A DNA stretch of 64,000 bases, from NCBI GenBank assembly GCA_958295955.1, contig OY282420.1, positions 2,432,435 to 2,496,434 on the forward strand. The letters are read 5' to 3'. The stretch comes from an uncultured Bryobacterales bacterium. Its GTDB lineage: Bacteria; Acidobacteriota; Terriglobia; Bryobacterales; UBA6623. The notes beneath the pieces are model-generated. The model was given only the letters and a program-made list of their open reading frames with translations, was not told where the DNA came from and searched no databases. Positions 1 through 7,457 of this stretch are shown here, piece by piece. How positions within the stretch are numbered: position 1 is the first letter of the stretch; every line of letters begins with the position of its first letter. Both the position numbers and the translations under genes were made by a program.

Positions 1-268
1 GCGCGACCGTCCGGCGGCAGTGGTCGCGGAATCCATCAGCGATCTTGAAGCCGAGATCGGCCGCGCGCCCGTTGCCGAGCCGCGCCGTTCGCCGCCGATT
101 ATTCGTTCGAACAGCCTCGCGCCCAAGCCGCTGACCGCGGAAGGCGCCGCGCTCGAGCTCGAGGTCAGCGGACGCGATCACATTTCATACCGCGATGCCG
201 ACAGCGGCAAGGTCCATGTCTTGCTGCGCCGCCGGGACGGCGTGCTGGAACTCGTTGAAGGGGAATAG
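1..268 (+). CDS. hpf: Ribosome hibernation promoting factor, long form (C-terminal part)
   Basis: The frame is open from the window edge, so this is the 3' end of a longer gene; the GTG at 20 is probably internal. The last 55 or so residues match the C-terminal domain of long-form HPF/RaiA: a PKPLT entry, a GRDHISYRDADSG stretch and an RRRDG turn before an acidic end. In the family this domain dimerises to join two 70S ribosomes into inactive 100S particles, while the missing N-terminal domain binds the 30S decoding region. rapZ starts 4 bp after the stop, so the two are surely cotranscribed. Identification rests on the C-terminal domain only. Confidence 0.75.
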   Translation, partial: RDRPAAVVAESISDLEAEIGRAPVAEPRRSPPIIRSNSLAPKPLTAEGAALELEVSGRDHISYRDADSGKVHVLLRRRDGVLELVEGE

Positions 269-272
269 CTCC

Positions 273-1169
273 ATGCCTTCCGATGCGCAGTCCGCGGCAG
301 AAAATCCGTCCGCGGCCGTGCGCTTGGTGATCGTCACCGGTTTGAGCGGCTCGGGGAAAGGAACCGTCCTCAATGTATTTGAAGACATGGGCTTCTATAC
401 GGTCGATAATCTTCCGGTCAACTTGATTCCGACGTTCACCGATCTGTGTCAAACTTCGCCCGAGATCTCGCGGGCGGCGCTGGTCATCGATATTCGCGAA
501 GGGGAGGCGCTGAGCCGGTTGCCGCGAATTTACAGTCAGATCGCGACTGAAATTCCGTCGCAGCTTGTCTTTCTGGAAGCAACGGACGACGTGCTGCAGC
601 GCCGGTTCAGCGAGACGCGGCGGCCGCACCCTATGGGCGGCTCCACGGTGCAGGAGAGCATCGCGGAAGAGCGGGAGATGTTAAGCGCGGTTCGCAAACT
701 GGCGGACATCGTCATCGATAGCTCGCGGCACAACATTTACGAATTGCGGCAGAAGATTCGCACGTTGTTCGCGGAAGTCGATACGGCGCCGTCGATGCGC
801 GTCACGGTGGGCAGCTTCGGTTTCAAGCACGGCGTCCCCACGGATGCGGATCTGGTCTTCGACGTGCGCTTTTTGCCCAACCCGCACTACCAGCCGGGCT
901 GCCGTTACTTGACCGGCAAAGATCGTCCGGTGGCCGATTTCGTTGAGAAATTTCCCCAAACGCAGGAGTTCATCGCGCGTGCGGCGGATATGATTTCTTT
1001 TCTTTTGCCGCACTACATCGACGAAGGGAAAAGCTACATCACGATCTACTTCGGCTGCACGGGAGGCCGTCACCGCGCGGTTTTTATCGCCGAGACCATC
1101 GCCGGACATTTAACGGCCAACGGCGGCGAAGTGAAGGTTTTTCACCGCGACATCGAAAAAAGCATGTGA
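273..1169 (+). CDS. rapZ: RapZ family P-loop nucleotide-binding protein
   Basis: 298 residues, the usual RapZ length. A Walker A motif GLSGSGKG lies at residues 23-30 and the family C-terminal signature GCTGGRHRAVFIAE near residue 265. In Enterobacteria RapZ is an RNase E adaptor that targets the GlmZ sRNA and so controls glucosamine-6-phosphate synthase; in other phyla the role is less clear. I chose the ATG at 273 because it sits 4 bp after hpf, has a purine-rich AAGGGGA about 8 nt upstream, and leaves Walker A at the expected distance. In proteobacteria the order is hpf-ptsN-rapZ; here no PTS gene separates the two. Confidence 0.93.
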   Translation: MPSDAQSAAENPSAAVRLVIVTGLSGSGKGTVLNVFEDMGFYTVDNLPVNLIPTFTDLCQTSPEISRAALVIDIREGEALSRLPRIYSQIATEIPSQLVFLEATDDVLQRRFSETRRPHPMGGSTVQESIAEEREMLSAVRKLADIVIDSSRHNIYELRQKIRTLFAEVDTAPSMRVTVGSFGFKHGVPTDADLVFDVRFLPNPHYQPGCRYLTGKDRPVADFVEKFPQTQEFIARAADMISFLLPHYIDEGKSYITIYFGCTGGRHRAVFIAETIAGHLTANGGEVKVFHRDIEKSM

Positions 1170-1190
1170 CGCGGCGCGCTTGCCCGCCCT

Positions 1191-1655
1191 CTACTCTTCC
1201 TCGATCTCGGCGCTGATGGCAATATCGATCGCGTCCCTGACGCTCATTGCCGCAGGGCATTTTACCGGATGGGTGTCGATCGCGCGCTGCGCCCGGTCGC
1301 GCGCGCCGGCGGGAATCTTGAGGTGATAACGCACCCGGATGCGGGTAATGCGCATGATGCCGTCGACATTTTCGACGTCGCCTTCGACCTCGCTCCGAAC
1401 CTTGTCGGGATGGTTCGGAATCTTGCGGACTGCCAGGGCCCCTGACAGAGTGCCGGTCAGTCAACCCCCGACCGCGGCGACGATGTGATCGAGGGTTGCG
1501 GGCAGGTCCCTGGCGGGCTCCATGCCGTAGAAGTGCTTGATGCCGCCGTGGACTCCGAATACGAGCGGTTCCTCGAAGCCTTCGACGTACGCCCGGCGTT
1601 CCGGGGGCTTGTCTTGATGAATCCTGATGCGTGAAGTGTGGACGATTTCTCCCAT
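1191..1655 (-). CDS. OsmC/Ohr-family peroxidase, predicted selenoprotein (TGA = Sec65)
   Basis: Read through an in-frame TGA (1463-1461), this gives one 154-residue protein ending at TAG 1193-1191. Residues 1-64 have the OsmC opening (VFGVHGG, then LDHIVAAVGG). Residue 65 is the TGA, followed directly by LTGTL. In OsmC-like proteins this place is the conserved peroxidatic Cys of the GCLTGTL motif. The second conserved Cys is present as C133 in KCPAA. The reading frame is intact for 90 codons after the TGA, with no other lesion. A hairpin fitting the bacterial SECIS rules lies at 1448-1430. OsmC-like selenoproteins are a known bacterial family, so Sec in place of peroxidatic Cys is the natural reading; a nonsense mutation is the alternative. 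The HAD gene ends 26 bp upstream on the same strand, probably cotranscribed. Expected role: reduction of organic hydroperoxides. No sel genes lie in this window. Confidence 0.85.
1430..1448 (-). promoter_or_regulatory. Candidate bacterial SECIS element
   Basis: Starting 13 nt after the in-frame TGA (1463-1461), CTGTCAGG (1448-1441) pairs with CCTGGCAG (1437-1430): eight consecutive pairs, one of them T-G, closing a GGC loop (1440-1438). Bacterial SECIS hairpins lie within the coding region, with the apical loop roughly 16-37 nt after the UGA and a G in the first two loop positions; this loop is at +21 to +23 and starts with G. A competing shorter helix, CTGAC (1460-1456) with GTCAG, is possible. 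Function as a SelB binding site is inference. Confidence 0.7.
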
Positions 1656-1681
1656 AAAACGATTGTAGCCGTTCCGTCCGC

Positions 1682-2350
1682 TCAAGACACGGCCGGACCG
1701 GTCGATCGGTCGAGCCAACGCGGCAGGCCGGCGACGCTCGCGAATACCGCGGCGGGTTCGTACGGGTCGAAGGCTGCCGCCGGAGTCGTTCCGCTGAGCA
1801 CGGCGGCGAACGGAATCTCCGCGCGGCGGGCGGTCTCCGCGTCCGTAACGCTGTCGCCGACGTAAAGAACCGCTTCGCGGCGCTGCCCCATTCCGGCGGC
1901 CGCGGCGAGCAGGCCCTCCGGCGAGGGCTTGAACTCGCTTACGTCGTCGCCGCCGACGATCGGGTCGAACTGTCCCGCCAGACCGTCGCGTTGCAAAACG
2001 TCCTCGATGCGGCAGCGGAATTTCGTCGACACGATGCCCAGGCGCAAGCCGCGCATCCGCAAGGCGCGGACCGTCTCGCGTACGCAGGGTAGCAGCGTTG
2101 TCCGCGCGACCATGATTCTGTCGGAAAGTTCCCGGAAATAGCGCCGAAATTCCTGCGCGCGCGGGCGCTGACGCTCGCCTGCCAGGCGGACGAGAGTTTC
2201 CTCCAACGAGAGACCGATGGTTGCGCGCACGGCGTCTTCGCCGACCGGCGCGAGGCCCATCCGTTCGAACGCATGAGCCGTGCAGGCGATTACGGCGGGG
2301 GATGAGTCCGCAAGCGTATAGTCGAAGTCGAATACGACCGCCGCCGGCAA
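1682..2350 (-). CDS. HAD-superfamily hydrolase, phosphoglycolate phosphatase-like
   Basis: 222 residues. Motif I is DFDYTLAD with the nucleophile D8 and acid/base D10; an all-helical cap follows; a motif III lysine lies in EFKPSPEG and motif IV is GDSVTDAETA. This is the GmhB/Gph/PpaX type of phosphatase; the real substrate (2-phosphoglycolate, pyrophosphate or a sugar phosphate) cannot be told from the sequence. The start is TTG at 2350 with a GATAAT -10-like box (2362-2357) only 6 nt upstream and no Shine-Dalgarno. It precedes the OsmC selenoprotein gene by 26 bp and probably forms a two-gene operon with it. Confidence 0.82.
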   Translation of the reverse strand: MPAAVVFDFDYTLADSSPAVIACTAHAFERMGLAPVGEDAVRATIGLSLEETLVRLAGERQRPRAQEFRRYFRELSDRIMVARTTLLPCVRETVRALRMRGLRLGIVSTKFRCRIEDVLQRDGLAGQFDPIVGGDDVSEFKPSPEGLLAAAAGMGQRREAVLYVGDSVTDAETARRAEIPFAAVLSGTTPAAAFDPYEPAAVFASVAGLPRWLDRSTGPAVS

Positions 2351-2398
2351 TCCCCATTATCCGCGATCCGCCGGCGCGTCCCCTCTAAACTGAAGCAG
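2351..2398. promoter_or_regulatory. Divergent promoter region, both sides near-leaderless
   Basis: The 48 bp between the divergent HAD and membrane-protein genes hold GATAAT on the minus strand (2362-2357), 6 nt before TTG 2350, and TAAACT on the plus strand (2386-2391), 7 nt before GTG 2399. Neither start has a well-spaced Shine-Dalgarno. No clear -35 is visible. Confidence 0.45.
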
Positions 2399-3346
2399 GT
2401 GACGTTTTTCCGCTTTTCGCCCCGGACGCTGTTGATCGCCGCCGTCACGCTTGAAGTAGCCGGCGGCCTCTTGATTGTTTTTTCGCTTCCCGCCGGAGGT
2501 CCGCCGTTGTGGTTGGGCGTCGCTCTGATTGCGGTCGGCTCGCTGGCGATGCGCGGCGGCCTCGGCCGCGCGAACGCCGGACGGGAGGGGGAACCCGAGG
2601 CGCCTGCCGCAACCGCCGCCCGCGCAGCGGACATCGAACCCGAACTGAAAAAGCCCGCGCCGCGGGCCGTGAAACTGACAACGCGGGGGAATCTCGTCGC
2701 CGGCGTCTGGATAGCGGCGATGCTGTCGGCGGGCGCGCTGACCTACCAACACTTCAACCGCTTGCCTCCGCCGCGGATGAAGTCTATGCTGGCGTCCGAG
2801 GGAGAGTCGGCCGTCGCCGTGATTCACCGCAAGGAGACGCGCGCGGGCGAGACCGGGCAGGCGCTGTATGCGATCGGCTACAACTTCAGCGACGAGTCGG
2901 GGGCCGCGGTCCGGTCGAGCGCAACCGTGCCCCGCGCCGTATTCGCATCCCTTGCGGAAGGGGAACGTCTCGAAGTGGTTTACTTTCCGCCCGATCCGGC
3001 GATGCACTACCTGCCCGAGATTACGTCGCCGGTTTCAACGCGCACGGTCTGGTTGGCGCTGGGGATTCTGCTCGCCGCCGCGGTTTTCGCCGATGCGCAG
3101 CGGCGGGTTCACAAAAAACTCGTTGCCCAGGGCCGCGCCGTTTCCGGATGCGTCGCCGGCGTGCGGCGCCGGGGCGGCGTCCGCTCGTTTCTGGTGAACT
3201 ACGACGTTGCCGGAGAGCGTCGCAGCATCGGCGCCGCGGAACGCAACGCCGCACTCGAGAACGGTCAATCGGCGACCGTGCTCTACGATCCCCGCCGGAC
3301 GGAGCGGGCGGTTGTGTACAGGCTGGCGCTCTACCGCGCAAGATAG
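2399..3346 (+). CDS. DUF3592-like membrane protein
   Basis: 315 residues with four hydrophobic segments: a pair near residues 10-28 and 34-52, one near 100-118, and one near 217-235. The loop at about 130-205 resembles a DUF3592 domain (AVAVIHRKE, YAIGYNF, then EVVYFPPDP), and a second shorter copy follows the last segment (VSGCVAGVRR to VLYDPRR). The function of such proteins is unknown. The start is GTG 2399, 7 nt after a TAAACT hexamer. It ends convergently with the sigma factor gene, and a 9-bp hairpin spans its stop codon. Confidence 0.6.
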   Translation: MTFFRFSPRTLLIAAVTLEVAGGLLIVFSLPAGGPPLWLGVALIAVGSLAMRGGLGRANAGREGEPEAPAATAARAADIEPELKKPAPRAVKLTTRGNLVAGVWIAAMLSAGALTYQHFNRLPPPRMKSMLASEGESAVAVIHRKETRAGETGQALYAIGYNFSDESGAAVRSSATVPRAVFASLAEGERLEVVYFPPDPAMHYLPEITSPVSTRTVWLALGILLAAAVFADAQRRVHKKLVAQGRAVSGCVAGVRRRGGVRSFLVNYDVAGERRSIGAAERNAALENGQSATVLYDPRRTERAVVYRLALYRAR

Positions 3347-3352
3347 AGCGCC
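3325..3352. terminator. Hairpin between convergent genes
   Basis: GGCGCTCTA (3325-3333) pairs perfectly with TAGAGCGCC (3344-3352) around a 10-nt loop. The second arm contains the TAG stop (3344-3346) of the membrane protein gene. No T-run follows on either strand, so this is a weak or factor-assisted bidirectional terminator at best. Confidence 0.4.
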
Positions 3353-3361
3353 GGCCCGGGT

Positions 3362-4792
3362 TCAGTTGGTCAACAGGTAACGCAATTTCATCGCCCCTTG
3401 CGGATCGCGCCGCAGGGTATCCAGCGCCTTCGACTCGATCTGACGGATGCGCTCCCGCGTCAGATCGAACGCCTTGCCGATCTCCTGCAGGGTGTGCTCG
3501 TGATCGTAGCCGATGCCGAAGCGCATGCAGATCACTTCCTGCTCGCTCTTGCTGAGCGTATTCAGGATGGCCTTCATATGGTCCTTGACGTCGTCGTCTA
3601 TCAGCCCTTGCATGGGCGAGGTCGAGTTCTTGTCTTCGAGCAGATCTTCGAGCGCCGACTCGGCCTCGCGGCCGACGCGGGTCTCGAGCGAAACGGGCGT
3701 ACGCGAGATCGAGCGCAGCGTCTCCACCTTGTGGACGCCGGCGTCGAGCCACTCGGCGATCTCGGCGTTCGTCGGAGCGCGGCCCAAATCCTTTTCGAGC
3801 AAGCGCGCCGCCCGCAGAAACTTGTTGAGCTGCTCGTTCATGTGTACCGGGATGCGGATCGTCCTCGATTGGTCGGCCAGCGCCCTGGTGATCGCTTGGC
3901 GAATCCACCAAGTGGCGTAGGTCGAGAATTTGAAGCCGCGGCGGTAGTCGAACTTCTCGGCGGCGCGCGTCAGGCCGATATTGCCCTCCTGGATCAGATC
4001 CAACAGGTGCAGCCCGCGATTGACATACCGCTTGGCCACCGAGACGACGAGCCGCAGATTGGCTTCGACGAGCGCGCGCTTGGCGGCCTCGGCTTCGCGG
4101 GATCCGGCTTGCAGGTTCTTGAGCGCCTGGCGCACGCTTTCGCGCTTGAAGGGCATCCACTCGACCCCGAGATTCTTCTTGCGGGTCAGGGTCGGCGCGT
4201 CCTGCTGGAACTCTACGGCAAGCGAGCGCCAGATATCGGGATTCAACGGCGTCTTGCGGACCTCGCGCGACAGCCGAATCAGCGCGCGGCCGAGCGCCCA
4301 CGAACGTTGGCGGCGAACAACCTTGTCGGCGCGGGCATCCTTGTCGGCTGCCGCTTTTGCCCGCGCGGCTTCGCCCAGCAGAGTCGAGACGCGGGTCAGC
4401 CGGCGGCGCAGGCTCTTGCCTGCCCGGGCGATCCCCTCCGCATCGTCGGCGGGCACGCCGCCGATATAGTTGCGGGCCTGGTTGGGATGCGCATTCAAGC
4501 GGTCGCGCAAGTCGATGAGCTTGCGCCACATCCACGGGCTCCGCGACAGAGCGCGCCGCATGCGCAACTCTCCGTGCTCCATCTGTATGGCGAGACGGAC
4601 TTCGCCCGTCTTGTCGAGCAGCGGAACCTGACCCATTTCACTGAGATACAGGCGGACGCTGTCTTCCGCCGGGGACGCCTCCTCATGCTCTTGCGAGTCA
4701 GCGAACTCCGGCGGGCCGCCCGACCACGAAAACGGGTCGACACGCTCTTCAACCGCGCTCCTTTGCGTCATCGTGTCGTTCATGGCAGGCAT
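3362..4792 (-). CDS. RNA polymerase sigma-70 factor, RpoD/group 1-2 type
   Basis: 476 residues. Region 1.2 is at about 43-75 (SVRLYLSEMG); a charged non-conserved insert follows; region 2 is at about 240-310 with NLRLVVSVAKRY, LDLIQEGNIGL and TYATWWIRQAI; region 3 ends near 390; region 4.2 is TLQEIGKAFDLTRERIRQIE. There is no long region 1.1. Essential RpoD usually has region 1.1, so this could be the primary factor in reduced form or a group 2 relative such as RpoS/HrdB-like. The start at ATG 4792 has GGGAGG 11 nt upstream; the ATG at 4783 lacks a well-placed site. An upstream TATAAG may be its -10. Confidence 0.88.
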   Translation of the reverse strand: MPAMNDTMTQRSAVEERVDPFSWSGGPPEFADSQEHEEASPAEDSVRLYLSEMGQVPLLDKTGEVRLAIQMEHGELRMRRALSRSPWMWRKLIDLRDRLNAHPNQARNYIGGVPADDAEGIARAGKSLRRRLTRVSTLLGEAARAKAAADKDARADKVVRRQRSWALGRALIRLSREVRKTPLNPDIWRSLAVEFQQDAPTLTRKKNLGVEWMPFKRESVRQALKNLQAGSREAEAAKRALVEANLRLVVSVAKRYVNRGLHLLDLIQEGNIGLTRAAEKFDYRRGFKFSTYATWWIRQAITRALADQSRTIRIPVHMNEQLNKFLRAARLLEKDLGRAPTNAEIAEWLDAGVHKVETLRSISRTPVSLETRVGREAESALEDLLEDKNSTSPMQGLIDDDVKDHMKAILNTLSKSEQEVICMRFGIGYDHEHTLQEIGKAFDLTRERIRQIESKALDTLRRDPQGAMKLRYLLTN

Positions 4793-4936
4793 TGTTGGTT
4801 CGGCCTCCCTCGTCCATACTTATATTGACGATTCACAGCGCCGATTTGTTGCGGAGAAACAACTTTTTGTCGCTCCCGCCGTTTCGCCGCAGGAACCGGC
4901 CGGCCTCTGCGGGCCTGGCCGCAACCGGCGCCGCCC

Positions 4937-4942
4937 TATAAT
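4937..4942 (+). promoter_or_regulatory. Consensus -10 box of the S41 protease gene
   Basis: A perfect TATAAT ends 8 nt before the GTG start at 4951. The expected transcription start falls at about 4949-4951, so the mRNA would be leaderless. No convincing -35 lies 16-18 bp upstream. Confidence 0.6.
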
Positions 4943-4950
4943 GAGTTGGC

Positions 4951-6432
4951 GTGTGTTTTCCGGCTGCCAGGGCGGGTCTCGGAACGGTCTTGCTCGTGTT
5001 GGCGGGCGCCGCCGCCTCGGTGGAGGATCCGCAAGAGGCGGATGCCTTGGGCAAGCAGCTTACGCGATTCGTCGAGGTCTTCAATCTCCTCGAGCGCAAG
5101 CTGGCCGACCCGATCGAGCCTGCCGGCGCCATTTACAAAGGCGCGATTCCGGGCATGCTGCGGACTCTGGACCCGCATTCGGCGTTTCTCGATCCCCGGC
5201 AGTTCGAGAGCCTGAAGGAAATGCAGCGCTCCACCGAAAAAGGGTTCGGCAGCGTGGTGAATCTGCTTCCCGGAAGGGTGATCGTGCTGCAAACTCTCGC
5301 CGGCAGTCCGTCGGCCCGCGCGGGAATCGCGCCGGGCGACGAGTTGGTGGCGCTCAACGGCCGCCCGCTGACGCAAATGCCCGTCGAGCAACTCGTCGCC
5401 GTCCTGTCGGAATCGCGCAACGATCGCACGCAGTTGATGGTGAGGCGGCCGAATTTTCCCCGGCTGATCCCCATGACGCTGATTCCGGCGGAAATGGCGT
5501 CTCCCAGCGTTTCCAGGAACTTTTTCGTCGAGCCCGGACTGGCCTACGTCAAGATCGTCAATTTCGAGGCGGCGACCGCTCGGGAACTGCACGGCGCAAT
5601 CGAGAATATGGGTGGACGGAGCCTGCAAAGCCTCATTCTCGATCTGCGCGGCAATCCCGGCGGGATTGTCGAGGTGGCGGTGCAAGTTGCAGCGTTCTTC
5701 CTCGATGCGCGGAAACGCATCGTCTGGCTTGCGGGGCGTTCCGGCCCCAAGGAAGAGTTGACCGTTCCGGATGGATACGAGCCGTATCGGTTCCCGCTGG
5801 CCGTGCTGATCGACGAGCGGACTACAAGCGCCGCCGAGTTGGTTGCGGGAGCCCTCCGGGACCACGGCAGAGCAACCGTTGTCGGGGAGCGCAGCTACGG
5901 CAAGGGGTTGGTGCAAAGCGTTTACGAGCTCGGGGCGAAGACCGGGCTCGCGCTGACGACCGCTTACTACTTGACCCCCAATGAAAACCCGATCCAGCGC
6001 TCGCTGGGGAACTGCAGCGAGTATCAGCTTGCGCCCTGCGATGACGGGCGGTCCGCCGCTGAACTGCGCGGCGGCATTGAACCCGACCAGACGGTTTATC
6101 CGCCGCGGTTCAGCGGACTCGAGACGGTGCTGAAAGCGAGCAATTCCTTCCTCGAGTTCGCCCGCGACTACGTAGGGCAACAGCGGGGAATCGGCGAGAG
6201 CTTCGAGCCGACGAACGAGATGCTCGACGACTTTCAACTCTATCTATCCGCGCGGGGCATCCGGCCGACGGTATCGGAGTGGTCGACGGCGGTGGCGTTC
6301 GTTCGCGCCAACCTGAAGCAGGAAGTGCTCAATCTGACGGTCGGGGTTGCCAAGGGAGATGAAGTCGAGCTGCGCCGCGACCCGGTCGTAAGGGCGGCCG
6401 CCGGCGCGCTGCGGGCGCGCTTGCCGCAGTGA
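4951..6432 (+). CDS. C-terminal processing peptidase, S41 family with PDZ domain
   Basis: 493 residues. A hydrophobic stretch at about 9-24 acts as signal peptide or anchor. The CtpA-type N-terminal fragment contains LDPHSAFLDP; a PDZ domain lies at about 95-180 (GIAPGDELVALNG); the S41 core follows, with LDLRGNPGG, the catalytic Ser in TTSAAELVAGA and the Lys in SYGKGLVQ. These periplasmic serine proteases trim the C-termini of exported proteins; the substrate is unknown. The tail of about 130 residues after the core is poorly conserved. The start is the GTG at 4951, placed by the consensus -10 just upstream. Confidence 0.88.
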   Translation: MCFPAARAGLGTVLLVLAGAAASVEDPQEADALGKQLTRFVEVFNLLERKLADPIEPAGAIYKGAIPGMLRTLDPHSAFLDPRQFESLKEMQRSTEKGFGSVVNLLPGRVIVLQTLAGSPSARAGIAPGDELVALNGRPLTQMPVEQLVAVLSESRNDRTQLMVRRPNFPRLIPMTLIPAEMASPSVSRNFFVEPGLAYVKIVNFEAATARELHGAIENMGGRSLQSLILDLRGNPGGIVEVAVQVAAFFLDARKRIVWLAGRSGPKEELTVPDGYEPYRFPLAVLIDERTTSAAELVAGALRDHGRATVVGERSYGKGLVQSVYELGAKTGLALTTAYYLTPNENPIQRSLGNCSEYQLAPCDDGRSAAELRGGIEPDQTVYPPRFSGLETVLKASNSFLEFARDYVGQQRGIGESFEPTNEMLDDFQLYLSARGIRPTVSEWSTAVAFVRANLKQEVLNLTVGVAKGDEVELRRDPVVRAAAGALRARLPQ

Positions 6433-6475
6433 TTGCGGCCTCGGCGCGAGTCGATACACTACAAAAGTCGGCGTG

Positions 6476-7438
6476 ATGAAAAAAATCTTCAACTTGCCTC
6501 TCGCGGTTGCGCTGTGTCTGCTGCTTGCCGGCTGCGGCCGATCGGGCAAAAAGCGGATCGGCGTGGTCCCGAAGGCGATTTCTCATACCTTTTGGCAGAC
6601 GGTTCACGCCGGCGCGGTCGCGGCGGGCCGCGAGGCCGGCGTCGAGATCGAGTGGAAGGGGCCGCCCGCGGAAACCGATTTCTCGCGGCAAATCGAAATC
6701 GTCGACGCCATGATCAACTCGCGTATCGACGGCATCGTTTTGGCGCCGACCGAGGCGACGTCCATGATCGGCGTCGTCGACCGCGCGCAGCGCGACGGCA
6801 TTCCCGTCACGATCTTCGACTCCGGTCTCGCCTCGGACAACTACCTCTCGTTCGTTGCGACCAACAACTATGAGGCGGGAGCGCTGGCCGCGAGGACGCT
6901 CGCGGAGCTCATCGCCGGCAAGGGGCGAATCGCCATCGTCAAAATGGTTCCGGGCGCTTCGTCCACCATGCAGCGGGAAGAAGGCTTCGAAGATACGATC
7001 GCCGAGGAATTTCCGAATATCGAGATCGTCGATTTCAAGTACTGCCGATCGGACCCGGCGCAAGCCCTCGCGGTTACCGAAAATATGCTTACGGCGCACC
7101 CCGATCTCAACGGGTTGTTCGCCTCCGGCGAGCCGGCCACGATCGGCGCCGCCAAGGGGCTGCGCAGCCGCAACCGCCATGACCGGGTCCGCCTTGTGGC
7201 CTTCGACTTCACCGCTGCTCTCGAGGCCGATATCCGCGACGGCGTAATCCGCGCGACGATCGTGCAGGAACCGTTTCAGATCGGTTATCGGGCGGTGATG
7301 ACGGTCGCCGCGGCGCTGAACGGCGAAACCCCGGACAAGCGGATCGACACGGATATCCGCGTCGTGACGGCGGCGAATATCGACAGCCTGGAGATTGCCG
7401 CTCTGCTGCGCCCGAACTTGGCCGAATACCTCGATTAG
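6476..7438 (+). CDS. Periplasmic sugar-binding lipoprotein (RbsB/LacI fold)
   Basis: 320 residues from the ATG at 6476; a GTG at 6473 would add one residue. A lipoprotein signal ends at LLAGC with C20 as the lipidated Cys. The rest is a type I periplasmic binding fold: KRIGVVPK, SRQIEIVDAMINSRIDGIVLAPT, FDSGLASDNY and the C-terminal VQEPFQIGY. This is the solute-binding part of a ribose-type ABC importer, yet no permease or ATPase gene is adjacent, so partners must lie elsewhere or the protein is a lone sensor. A TACACT hexamer lies 15 nt upstream of the ATG. It converges with rocD, 19 bp away. Confidence 0.87.
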   Translation: MKKIFNLPLAVALCLLLAGCGRSGKKRIGVVPKAISHTFWQTVHAGAVAAGREAGVEIEWKGPPAETDFSRQIEIVDAMINSRIDGIVLAPTEATSMIGVVDRAQRDGIPVTIFDSGLASDNYLSFVATNNYEAGALAARTLAELIAGKGRIAIVKMVPGASSTMQREEGFEDTIAEEFPNIEIVDFKYCRSDPAQALAVTENMLTAHPDLNGLFASGEPATIGAAKGLRSRNRHDRVRLVAFDFTAALEADIRDGVIRATIVQEPFQIGYRAVMTVAAALNGETPDKRIDTDIRVVTAANIDSLEIAALLRPNLAEYLD

Positions 7439-7457
7439 GTTGCGCGGGGGGCCGGCG

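Noticed and set aside
1461-1463. Treating the OsmC gene as a pseudogene with a nonsense mutation
   Set aside because: The TGA sits at the catalytic Cys codon, a SECIS-like stem follows, and no other lesion exists; recoding explains all three, though it remains untested.
1461-2357. 298-codon minus-strand frame covering the HAD gene and the first part of the OsmC gene
   Set aside because: Its first 230 codons are an Arg-rich shadow of the HAD gene; only the last 65 codons are real, as the N-terminal part of the OsmC selenoprotein.
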